Shown: in pieces, positions 36,306-44,209 of the stretch
Layout: the number at the start of each line of letters is the position of its first letter
Numbering within the stretch: the first letter of the stretch is position 1
Assembly (NCBI GenBank): GCA_020637335.1
Contig: JACJWC010000014.1
Coordinates: 1 to 64,000, forward strand
Origin: Acidobacteriota bacterium
GTDB taxonomy: Bacteria > Acidobacteriota > Holophagae > Acanthopleuribacterales > Acanthopleuribacteraceae
DNA: 64,000 bases
Direction of reading: 5' to 3'
The notes under the pieces: generated by a model
Databases searched by the model: none
The model's input: only the letters and a program-made list of their open reading frames with translations
Told to the model about the DNA's origin: nothing
Made by a program: the position numbers and the translations under genes

Positions 36306-38240
36306 GTGGAACCTCTTAACGCCCTGATTATTGAAGACAACGATGACGATTTGGCGCTGTTGCTGAGAGCGCTTCGTCAGGGCGGGTTTGAACCGAATCA
36401 TCAACTGGTACGCAAAAGTTCCGAACTGGCGCAAGCGCTTGAAAAAAGTTGGGACATTGTCCTTTCGGATTACCGTTTGCCGCACCTCAGCGGCGTGGAA
36501 GCCTTAAAACAAGTCAAGGAACGCCAACCGGAGCTGCCGTTCATCATGGTTTCAGGAACGATCGGCGAGGATATTGCCGTTGAAATGATGCGTGCGGGTG
36601 CCAACGATTATGTAATGAAAGGTCAATTGGGCCGTTTGCCAGAAGCGATTCGCCGAGAGAAACGCGAGGCCCAACTTCGAGAAGAACAGCAGCGTACGGA
36701 ACAGGCCTTGCGCCATAGTGAGGAACGCTTTCGTATGGTCACCGAGTTGGCCAATGACGCCATTCTCGGGATTGATCCAGGCGGCCGCGTCATTATGTGG
36801 AACCAAAGTGCCAGTCGAATTTTTGGTTATGCGCAAAAGGATATTTTGGGCCAACCGCTTCAACTCTTAATCCCCGAAAAGTTGCGGCCCGTCTATCAGC
36901 AGGCCTTTAAAGTGGCCTTGGAGCAGTCGCATCCACCGCCGCATGGACTTACCTTGCAGTTTACTGGTCTCCATCGCGATGGTCATACCTTCCCCGTCGA
37001 GGTGTGGGTCACCCACTGGACCAATGAGCTAGGCACCCATTACACCGGGATAGTGCGCGATATTCAGGACCGCAAATCGGCGGAATTGGAACGCGCGCGG
37101 CTCTTGGAACAATTGCGCCAGGCCCAAAAAATGGAGGCGATTGGCCGATTGGCCGGCGGGGTAGCCCATGATTTCAACAATATGCTGAGCGTAATTTTAG
37201 GCTATGCCGATTTGGCCAAAACCCATACTGAACCCTCTTCGCCGATTTGGAGTCCGCTTGAGGAAATTGCCAAGGCTGCAAAACGGTCGGAATCCTTAAC
37301 CCGCCAATTGCTCGCCTTCGCCCGCAAACAGGCGATCTCGCCAAAACCCCTTGACCTCAACGACGTCGTGCGCAGCAATCAGCCCATGTTAAGCCGCTTA
37401 ATTGGCGAAAATGTGCGGATTGAGTTGGCCCTGGATCCGGCACTCTGGAAAGTGAAAATCGATCCCCAGCAATTCGAAAATGTACTGGTCAATTTGGGTG
37501 TTAATGCCCGAGATGCCATTCTCAATGTGGGAACCATTACCATCAAAACGTTTAATGTCCTGCCGGGCAGTTCATGGCATCTCACCTATCCGCGCCTCGG
37601 CTCTGAAACTTACGTTGGCCTCTCTTTTTGCGATACCGGTAACGGAATGTCCGAAGAAACCCTGCAACATATTTTCGAACCGTTTTTTACGACCAAGGAT
37701 TCCTCCAAAGGTACTGGGCTCGGGTTGGCCACCATTTATGGCATCGTTAAACAGAATCAGGGATTTATTCAAGTGCAAAGCCAAGTCGGTCAGGGCACCG
37801 ATTTTCATATCTTTTTTCCGCGTTATCACGGACCTGTTGAAGAAGCGGTTCCTTTTGCCGAAACCCAGCCACGCAGAGGCAATGAATCTATTCTGCTGGT
37901 GGAGGACGAACCGCAAATTTTGGAATTGCTCGAAGCCTATTTGACCCAGTTGGGTTATCGCGTCGCCTCCGAAAGCAACCCTGAAAAAGCGGTGGAACGC
38001 GTTCATCGCGCGCCCCACGGATTCGACCTATTGCTCACAGATGTCATCATGCCCGGCATGGATGGCAAGCAGCTTTACGACGAAGTACGCCGAATTCAAC
38101 CCGGCATCAAGGTTTTATTTATGTCGGGTTACACCGCAGAAGCATTTGAGAAACAAATGATTTCCGATCGTAAAATATTTCTGCAGAAACCGTTTAATAT
38201 GGTGGACCTAACTCGGAAAATTCGTGAGATTCTCAGCTAA
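36306..38240 (+). CDS. Cytosolic hybrid kinase: receiver-PAS-kinase-receiver
   Basis: 644 aa without membrane helices. Order: receiver 1 (VLSDYRLPHLSG, about residues 4-120), a linker coiled coil, a PAS domain with PAC (about 135-255; ANDAILGIDPGGRVIMWN), HisKA with GGVAHDFNNMLSVILGY, ATPase domain (DTGNGM, GTGLGLATIYGIV), and receiver 2 (LLLTDVIMPGMDG). GTG start six bases after the preceding receiver gene. With the lipoprotein, sensor and single receiver it makes a four-gene phosphorelay candidate. The output is not encoded nearby. Confidence 0.9.
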   Translation: MEPLNALIIEDNDDDLALLLRALRQGGFEPNHQLVRKSSELAQALEKSWDIVLSDYRLPHLSGVEALKQVKERQPELPFIMVSGTIGEDIAVEMMRAGANDYVMKGQLGRLPEAIRREKREAQLREEQQRTEQALRHSEERFRMVTELANDAILGIDPGGRVIMWNQSASRIFGYAQKDILGQPLQLLIPEKLRPVYQQAFKVALEQSHPPPHGLTLQFTGLHRDGHTFPVEVWVTHWTNELGTHYTGIVRDIQDRKSAELERARLLEQLRQAQKMEAIGRLAGGVAHDFNNMLSVILGYADLAKTHTEPSSPIWSPLEEIAKAAKRSESLTRQLLAFARKQAISPKPLDLNDVVRSNQPMLSRLIGENVRIELALDPALWKVKIDPQQFENVLVNLGVNARDAILNVGTITIKTFNVLPGSSWHLTYPRLGSETYVGLSFCDTGNGMSEETLQHIFEPFFTTKDSSKGTGLGLATIYGIVKQNQGFIQVQSQVGQGTDFHIFFPRYHGPVEEAVPFAETQPRRGNESILLVEDEPQILELLEAYLTQLGYRVASESNPEKAVERVHRAPHGFDLLLTDVIMPGMDGKQLYDEVRRIQPGIKVLFMSGYTAEAFEKQMISDRKIFLQKPFNMVDLTRKIREILS

Positions 38241-38244
38241 TATT

Positions 38245-39165
38245 TCACTGCGCTGGGAATGGGATAAACCAATTTTGGCCCTGAATAGCCGCTACCTGCG
38301 CAAAGCGGTGTAAGCCTTCATGTGGATCCTCATAGGCCATGGGAAACGTGCCTATGTGTCCAGGTACCACCCACTTGAGATTCATATCCCGAGCTACTTG
38401 GATAACGGATTCGGGATTGAGGTGGTGGGTGCCGAGCAGAAACTCGGGTGCATAACCACCAACGCCAAACACCCCTAGCGAAGGATGGAACTGATCTCGG
38501 ACTTGGGCAAATACTGGAGAAAACCCACCATCGCCTGCAAAAAATATCGCCTGTCCCTGGCTTTCGACCACAAAACACAACGCTGGAACCTTGGCGTGAA
38601 AGGGGTGAAACCGGTTTCCGCCATGTCGCGCTGCAAAAAAATGCAGGGTTAATTCGCCTACCTGTACAGATTCACCCGGCAAAACGGGGTGCGCTCCCGC
38701 GGCATCCAGGTGCAGACCTTTGGCGAAGAAAATCCGAGCAGGGAACAACTGAGCAAGGCTGGCTGGATCCCAATGGTCTAAATGCGCATGGGTCAGCACA
38801 ACGGCATCAATTGAGGTTGAAGGCTGGAAACCGGGTGCTGGCGAAAGTCGCTTCAATAAACCACACTGTTGAGAGAAATTGGGGTCAACCAAAATGTGGG
38901 TTTGGTTCCAGCTCAGCAAAAAAGAGGCGTGTCCCAACCAGGTCAATTGGAAGGGCAATTGTGACTCGGTCTCCCGTGTGCTTTCCATTGCCTGAGCCCG
39001 GAACTTGGCAGGCAAATTCACAAACCCGCACGCAATTGGCAAGGGCTGAGGCGAGACCGTCCATTGAGGCCACAATATTAAGGAGAAAACTGCCCAGAAT
39101 CCTGCAACCGCCAACAGGTTTAATCCAAATCGTTTCAAAGTGCGTCTCGTTTTTGGGCCAACCAT
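38245..39165 (-). CDS. Membrane-anchored MBL-fold hydrolase (UlaG/NAPE-PLD-like)
   Basis: About 306 aa: one N-terminal membrane helix (LNLLAVAGFWAVFSLIL), then a metallo-beta-lactamase domain with LTWLGHASFLL, the metal motif LTHAHLDHWD, ARHGGNRF and a final PGHIGTFP. This pattern resembles NAPE-PLD/RomA-type hydrolases that act on lipids, though the substrate is not proven. The start is uncertain (ATG 39165, TTG 39198 or TTG near 39135); all overlap or touch the upstream fusion gene, showing it is the last gene of the oxidase-like operon. Confidence 0.8.
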   Translation of the reverse strand: MVGPKTRRTLKRFGLNLLAVAGFWAVFSLILWPQWTVSPQPLPIACGFVNLPAKFRAQAMESTRETESQLPFQLTWLGHASFLLSWNQTHILVDPNFSQQCGLLKRLSPAPGFQPSTSIDAVVLTHAHLDHWDPASLAQLFPARIFFAKGLHLDAAGAHPVLPGESVQVGELTLHFFAARHGGNRFHPFHAKVPALCFVVESQGQAIFFAGDGGFSPVFAQVRDQFHPSLGVFGVGGYAPEFLLGTHHLNPESVIQVARDMNLKWVVPGHIGTFPMAYEDPHEGLHRFAQVAAIQGQNWFIPFPAQ

Positions 39166-40949
39166 GCGGCTAACGAGTTGATTTGGCTGTCGGTCCAACT
39201 CTCATGACCCGGCATTTCGGTACCCGGCAAACCAAATTTAATGGTTCTGGCCAGATGGAGCTGCACTTCCGTTTGACCTTGAAAAATGAAGGGGTCCCGA
39301 ATCAGGTTGCGCGGCCGCGGTTGGAAGTTGCCCGCTAATGGCCCGTTGCCCCGCGCCTCCTCACCATGGCACGGTGCGCAAAATTGACGAAAGCGTTGTT
39401 CCGTCTGGCCGCTAGCTTCCAGCTCTGATTGCTGTGGCTGCCATACCTGGAAATTCTGCCACAGAGTACCCGTTTGATCTGAGCCGAGCGAATCGAGGTA
39501 CTGGATAAGGTCCCAGCCATCGGTATGATTGGCGTCAAAAAGGGCAGGGTAGGCGGGCATTCTGGTGCCGGGCGAAAGCGTAGCAGGCTCGATTTGGTGA
39601 ATTTTCAACCAAGTGGGTCCCCTTCGCGCACCAATTGTGGCCAAGTCGGGGCCCTGGCGGCGATTGCCCAGCAGAGGCGGTTGGCTGGAAACGGCGGACT
39701 CTGGATCTACGGGGTCACCCCAAAGTTGCATATCGTGTTGGAGTGGGCGGATATACTGACTGTGGCAGTGGATGCAGCCTTCGCGGATATAAACTTGGCG
39801 ACCCCGTTTGATCGCGTTTGTTTCGGATGGAATGTTCTGCAGGTTGGGTAAGAGAAACCATCCCAATAGACCCGGCAGTGCAAGTACCAAGGCGTGCCGT
39901 GGAATTAACGAGAGAATCATGAGCAAAGCGGAAACAAAGAAGAACCCAACCGGGATTCTGCCCAAATCCTGAATCATGCCAATGCCCAGAACGGATCCGA
40001 TCCAGCCTGCCAAGGCATAAATCCAAAAGGCAAGATTAAACCGTGCCCGGTTTTGTTGGCCGGCCCAAAGCGTGGGCAGGCAGACTAAGCCGACACTGTA
40101 GAAACTCACCCCGACCACATAAGGAACGTGTCCCCAAGTCGCGCTGGCTGCGGCGTCCTGAAGAATTAATGCGCCCACGGCCAGGAGCGCCCATGCGGTG
40201 AGTAACAAACCGCGCCAGTTTTGGCCTATGAGCCGGCCGGCCAGGAGCGCGGCCAGCGCGTGGAGGATGCCGTTGCCCCACAATTGAGCAGGACTGCCCC
40301 AGCTAATGGCTTTCAGCTGAACCTTGCTCTGAAAATACGTGAATGCTGCGGAATCGAACCAGACCAGTGTCATAAGGGCCAAAACTAATGGGGCAGCGCG
40401 CCAACCGATGGGTCGCTCGTCACCCGCTTGCGCTCGGTTTTCATCTGGTTGTGGTGTTTTTGGCAAGAAAAGACTGATGCCCAACATCATCAGGCCGCAG
40501 AACAGCATGTGGAATTGGGCGGACTGATTAAAGAGGGGTGGAAAATTGGCCAGGAAGTAGGCGGCAGCCACACCTGATCCAGCCACAATGCCAGAATCTT
40601 GGGCTTGGATCCAACGCGGTAAATTGCCGGCAATGTGCGTGGTTACCAAACCCAAGCCCCAGCCGGAGAAAAATCCGCAAAAGGACCAAAAAATATAATG
40701 GGGAAAGACAGGGACGGCCAAAGCACTCCATCCGCACATCAAAAAGCCTTGTTTTAGGTGACGGCTGGTGTCATTCCGGGCCAGGAAACTGCCCCAAATC
40801 CCGCCCAACGACATCCAGCCCAGGGGTATCAGCTTTGCCTGGTCATTGAGGTGCTGTTCCAGGTAGTGCATGAATCCAAACTGACTGAACAGTAAAAAGT
40901 ACAGAAAAGTCGCAGCAATAGACAAGGTAGTGCGTTGACGCAGGTTCAT
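39135..40949 (-). CDS. MFS-like transporter fused to CcoO-like and second cytochrome c domains
   Basis: 604-aa three-part membrane protein. Residues about 8-372 form twelve hydrophobic helices of major-facilitator type. A CcoO-like monoheme domain follows: GRQVYIREGCIHCHSQYIRP (CxxCH at 392-396), GPDLATIG and the distal ligand M464 in RMPAYP, all as in cbb3 oxidase subunit II. A second class I cytochrome c domain has CAPCH at 524-528 and M579 in TEMPGH, recalling CcoP. One continuous frame; its ATG overlaps the previous stop (ATGA). It probably receives or passes electrons on the periplasmic side. The MFS part recalls CcoA-type copper importers by context only. Confidence 0.88.
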   Translation of the reverse strand: MNLRQRTTLSIAATFLYFLLFSQFGFMHYLEQHLNDQAKLIPLGWMSLGGIWGSFLARNDTSRHLKQGFLMCGWSALAVPVFPHYIFWSFCGFFSGWGLGLVTTHIAGNLPRWIQAQDSGIVAGSGVAAAYFLANFPPLFNQSAQFHMLFCGLMMLGISLFLPKTPQPDENRAQAGDERPIGWRAAPLVLALMTLVWFDSAAFTYFQSKVQLKAISWGSPAQLWGNGILHALAALLAGRLIGQNWRGLLLTAWALLAVGALILQDAAASATWGHVPYVVGVSFYSVGLVCLPTLWAGQQNRARFNLAFWIYALAGWIGSVLGIGMIQDLGRIPVGFFFVSALLMILSLIPRHALVLALPGLLGWFLLPNLQNIPSETNAIKRGRQVYIREGCIHCHSQYIRPLQHDMQLWGDPVDPESAVSSQPPLLGNRRQGPDLATIGARRGPTWLKIHQIEPATLSPGTRMPAYPALFDANHTDGWDLIQYLDSLGSDQTGTLWQNFQVWQPQQSELEASGQTEQRFRQFCAPCHGEEARGNGPLAGNFQPRPRNLIRDPFIFQGQTEVQLHLARTIKFGLPGTEMPGHESWTDSQINSLAAWLAQKRDAL

Positions 40950-41323
40950 CTAAACGGACCGCCCTTGAAATAGCTTTGGAACAGGCCAAGCGCCAAATCG
41001 TAAAAAGCGATACCGAGGAAGATTTTGGGAAAGCCTTCGAGAATGACGGAGCCTAAAAGGAAGATTGCGACGAGTATGCGCAAGGTGGTGGTGGCCAACC
41101 ACAGGCCAGAACGTTCTTCTCTGCGTTTTAAGGCGAGCAGGTAAAGCAGACCCACCGCACCTACCCAGGTTCCGATCCAGCGCATGAACCACAGGGCTTG
41201 GGCCTCTACTGTCATTCCGCTCAGTCGGAACCATACTTCTGGGAAAAATATCAAACTCAGCCCGGTGGCGAATTCACTAAGCCCCACCAGTACCAAATAG
41301 GGATTAACCCAACGACGCTTCAT
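40946..41323 (-). CDS. Small four-helix membrane protein of the oxidase-like operon
   Basis: 125 aa with four membrane helices (about 8-26, 42-62, 72-92, 96-115) and a basic tail. I do not recognise the family; the PEVWFRLSGM and WFMRWIGTWVGAVGLLYL stretches resemble DoxX-sized or DUF4345-like small proteins only loosely. It overlaps the oxidase-like gene by 20 bases and the fusion gene by 4 bases, so it is almost surely made with them and may be a small subunit or assembly factor of the complex. Confidence 0.75.
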   Translation of the reverse strand: MKRRWVNPYLVLVGLSEFATGLSLIFFPEVWFRLSGMTVEAQALWFMRWIGTWVGAVGLLYLLALKRREERSGLWLATTTLRILVAIFLLGSVILEGFPKIFLGIAFYDLALGLFQSYFKGGPFR

Positions 41324-42587
41324 GGTTATCCTCCTGCGCGAAACTTTGCCAGCAGTAATGGATGGCAGCGCCGAGCATCAAAAGCCCGCAAAATAAACGC
41401 ATACCATAAACGGCTTGTACCCAGCTTGCCCCTTCGTAAAAGGCACCGGGTTCTCTGAATGCTTTCCAGCCCGCCCAACTCAAAACCAGGCACATGAGCA
41501 ACGTTGAGCTATGCCAGACCCAAAAGACGATTCGATTCTTAAAAATGGATTGCAGGGGCTTTCCGCCCAGTAAGCAGGCCATATAAATTACGATGCTGGT
41601 AGCTAGTCCCGCCATGGCCAAATGGGCGTGTGCGACCAAAAGATTACTGAATTTGGCCCGATCAAGCCAGCCAGGCAAAAAAAGCATGGCCCCGTTGAGT
41701 ATCAATAATAAAGCCCAAAATCCCATTGCCCGGTACCAGCGGCGCAATACGGGGCTGGTGGAAATCGAGCCCAGTGGGGTGCGCAGGAGTAGCGGCCAAG
41801 TAAACAGTGAAAACAATCCGGTCTGCTGGAAAATGTCGCCGTTACCGCTGTGACCGTGTTTCAGCAAAGCAAAATAAATGAGATGACACCCCAAAAAGGC
41901 GAGCAGAGATCGCCACTTCACCTGAAGATCAGGCTGGCGCATTTGCTGGAGTCGCAAGACCGCGAACAGGATAAAAACCACCGACAGACTGGAGCCCAAT
42001 AAGGCTGTGCCCGTTGCACCGCCACTCTGTGGGTTGATTGCCGGATAAACCGTGGGACGGCTGGCCCAAACCAGCAAGGCCCCCACAGGAGCGGAGAGTA
42101 AGAGGCCCCAAAAGGCTTGTTGTCGCTGTGATTGGGACCAGGACGATCCACGCTGGAAACAAATACGCAGCATTTGGCACCAGAACACGTAAATGACAAA
42201 AGCAAAGGTCAGGGCCCAAGGCGGTGTCCAATCGAGGAAAAGCTTGCCACTCACCCGGCCGGAAAGCCAGGCAATGGCGGCCCAGCCCAAAACGGCGGAC
42301 CACAGCAACAAAAGGGGTTGAAACGCTTTGTGTGATGGGCTGGGCAGGGTCCAATCGAGCAACAGCGCAATGAGCGGTAGGGCCAACCAGCCATACAATT
42401 GTCCGTTCATATGGACCGGCATAACCCGACCATAGCTGAACCAGGTTGGCCACTGAATTTCGGGCCAGAGCAGTTGGATGGCCAGAACGATTCCAAAAAA
42501 ATTGGCTGCGACCAACCAGACCAGCGCGTGGCGGTAAGTCGACAGCCATAGGAGAGAGGAGGAGTGCGAAGGGTTTTCGGGCGTCAT
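41304..42587 (-). CDS. Heme-copper oxidase subunit I (CcoN)-like protein with altered CuB site
   Basis: 427 aa, about twelve helices. Alignment by eye to CcoN: H59 in YGRVMPVHMNG matches the helix-II heme b ligand, and H320-A-H322 in VAHAHLAMAGL matches the helix-X HxH pair for hemes b3 and b. The helix carrying CuB His and crosslinked Tyr (WWYGHNAVGF in CcoN) reads INPQSGGATGTALLGSS, with neither residue. The HH dyad region reads LLKHGHSGNG, so only one or two CuB ligands could remain. It may bind hemes yet lack normal O2 reduction. Coupled to genes on both sides by overlaps. Confidence 0.8.
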   Translation of the reverse strand: MTPENPSHSSSLLWLSTYRHALVWLVAANFFGIVLAIQLLWPEIQWPTWFSYGRVMPVHMNGQLYGWLALPLIALLLDWTLPSPSHKAFQPLLLLWSAVLGWAAIAWLSGRVSGKLFLDWTPPWALTFAFVIYVFWCQMLRICFQRGSSWSQSQRQQAFWGLLLSAPVGALLVWASRPTVYPAINPQSGGATGTALLGSSLSVVFILFAVLRLQQMRQPDLQVKWRSLLAFLGCHLIYFALLKHGHSGNGDIFQQTGLFSLFTWPLLLRTPLGSISTSPVLRRWYRAMGFWALLLILNGAMLFLPGWLDRAKFSNLLVAHAHLAMAGLATSIVIYMACLLGGKPLQSIFKNRIVFWVWHSSTLLMCLVLSWAGWKAFREPGAFYEGASWVQAVYGMRLFCGLLMLGAAIHYCWQSFAQEDNHEASLG

Positions 42588-43495
42588 GCAGCCTTGGTGG
42601 CGTATAGGGTTTGGGCCCTAAGGTTGAGATAGTCCTGTAATTGTTTAAGACAGCTCAAATTAGCATTTAAGGCTGGATTTGTCAGTATGCGGTTCGCGTG
42701 GAAGAGCAGGCGTAGGAAGCGATGCCATGCCTGGGGGATGGAGGTGGCCAACGCAAAATTGGGACGTCCGAGCATTTCGTCTCGGAAACCGGTTTTCCCA
42801 TCAAAATCACCACTTACGTCCTTAATGTCATCCATGACCTGATAGGCCAATCCCCATAAGGTGGAAAGCTTTTCCGCTTCTTGTACCTGGGTCGAGGTGG
42901 CATTTACCAGGATCAAGGGCAGAACCACAGCCATGCGGATGAGGGGCACGGTTTTACCCATGGCGGCACGGGTGACTTGGAGGGCTGTCTGATTGGTTTG
43001 GGCGAAATGGAGGTCTATGGCTTGGCCTTGGAGGAGTCCGGCCGTGCCCAGGCTGCGTTCAATGACTTTGGCGGCCAGCGTTGCTTGCGCTGGTTTCAGG
43101 TTGGCCATGCTTTGCCATAAAAGGCCATAGGCTCGGTTGATCAGCGCCAAAGCGCCTAAGATGGCAGCGGACTCGCCGTATTGCAGGTGTGCACACACCA
43201 GGCCGCGACGCTCTTGGGCCTGGTCCATACAGGGTAGGTCGTCAAGAAGTAGGGAGGCTGTGTGAAAGTATTCCACTGCCACTGCACAACGCAGTGCCTG
43301 TTCCTGGGGTGCGTTTTCCATGATTGCCAGAATGAGCTGGGCCCGGACCATCGACCCTTTGGCCTGATTTACCCATGCCAGGACGCCGGCAAGGTGCCAT
43401 TCCAGGTGGGGCTGGTTAGGTAACCAATCGCGATAATGCTGACTAAACGTTTCCCAGGTGGCAGCATCGACAATGGAGAAGGGTGCAGATGGCAT
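42584..43495 (-). CDS. Polyprenyl (trans-isoprenyl) diphosphate synthase
   Basis: 303-aa FPP/GGPP-synthase-type enzyme that extends allylic diphosphates with isopentenyl diphosphate. First Asp-rich motif LLLDDLPCMD (D85, D86, D91), the bacterial FPP-synthase-type DDx4D; second motif YQVMDDIKDVSGD. GQAIDLHFA and the following K are present. The isopentenyl-diphosphate-binding GGKRxRP motif is altered to QAKGSMVRAQ, which is unusual. Its stop overlaps the oxidase-like gene start (ATGA). Chain length is unknown; context suggests a lipid or quinone side chain tied to the operon's redox proteins. Confidence 0.87.
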   Translation of the reverse strand: MPSAPFSIVDAATWETFSQHYRDWLPNQPHLEWHLAGVLAWVNQAKGSMVRAQLILAIMENAPQEQALRCAVAVEYFHTASLLLDDLPCMDQAQERRGLVCAHLQYGESAAILGALALINRAYGLLWQSMANLKPAQATLAAKVIERSLGTAGLLQGQAIDLHFAQTNQTALQVTRAAMGKTVPLIRMAVVLPLILVNATSTQVQEAEKLSTLWGLAYQVMDDIKDVSGDFDGKTGFRDEMLGRPNFALATSIPQAWHRFLRLLFHANRILTNPALNANLSCLKQLQDYLNLRAQTLYATKAA

Positions 43496-43510
43496 TGTGG
43501 GCTCCTCGCA

Positions 43511-44065
43511 TTAAAATTTGGCTTTGGTGTCGCCGACCAAGTCCAGTTGAATTTGAAGAACCGGATTGACTTTGAGGAAGCCAAATTTCTTGATGATGGG
43601 CAAGTTATAGTCTTGAGTGTCCAATGCGAATTGGCCTTTGAGTTGGGTGTGTGTCCCCGTGGTGGTTGGGAAAAGGTTAAATTGGACTTCGCGGGTCACT
43701 TGGTGGAGTTCTATTTGACCGCGCACATGCCATACCCCGCCTGTCTGCTCGATTTGGGTTAAGGTAAAGGTCATCCGTGGCGCCTTTTCATATTCCAGCC
43801 AGTGCAGCATTTCGCGATCGCGTTTGTCGTTATCGGTTTTTAAATCCTTAAGATCGAAACTGAAACGGGTCATTGCCGGTACGGAAGTTGTCTCAGGCCA
43901 ATCGATTTCACTATCGAATTTTTGGACGACTGCATCAAAGGAATGCGCGGTGGCACTGACCTTTGCCTGGATGTGGGATTGGTTCAAGTCCAATTCAAAA
44001 GTGGATTGGCCAAGGGCAAAGCTGCAGGTTAGCAATAATAGGCTTAATGAAAGGAAACGACGCAT
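43511..44065 (-). CDS. YceI-family periplasmic isoprenoid-binding protein
   Basis: 184-aa lipocalin-like barrel, known in the family to bind long isoprenoids such as polyprenyl phosphates or ubiquinone. Signal peptide MRRFLSLSLLLLTCSFALG, then SHIQAKVSATAHSFDAVVQKF, RDREMLHWLEYEKAPRMTF and HQVTREVQFNL, all family blocks. The ATG at 44065 has GGGAGGT three bases upstream; an earlier in-frame start is not needed. It is the first gene of the operon leading to the polyprenyl synthase 15 bases on. E. coli yceI also neighbours a cytochrome b gene, a parallel to this layout. Confidence 0.9.
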   Translation of the reverse strand: MRRFLSLSLLLLTCSFALGQSTFELDLNQSHIQAKVSATAHSFDAVVQKFDSEIDWPETTSVPAMTRFSFDLKDLKTDNDKRDREMLHWLEYEKAPRMTFTLTQIEQTGGVWHVRGQIELHQVTREVQFNLFPTTTGTHTQLKGQFALDTQDYNLPIIKKFGFLKVNPVLQIQLDLVGDTKAKF

Positions 44066-44209
44066 GGGACCTCCCGTCCGGTTTTCTTTACTTGAGTGTA
44101 AGGCGGGAACCTGACCGCAAACTGACGGGCTGATTACCAATTGATCATGTTGGATTCATGGCCAAGAACTCCACCTAACGCGGTGGTAGCATTGGTTTTG
44201 GAGGCCGAA

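Noticed and set aside
38448..39173. Open frame of 241 codons on the plus strand
   Set aside because: Antisense to the MBL hydrolase and end of the cytochrome fusion, both of which have clear family motifs; no motif is seen in this frame.
39135..40949. The MFS-cytochrome fusion as an assembly or frameshift artefact
   Set aside because: The frame is continuous across both joins, its start overlaps the previous stop in ATGA, and codon use does not change; only one gene start is supported.
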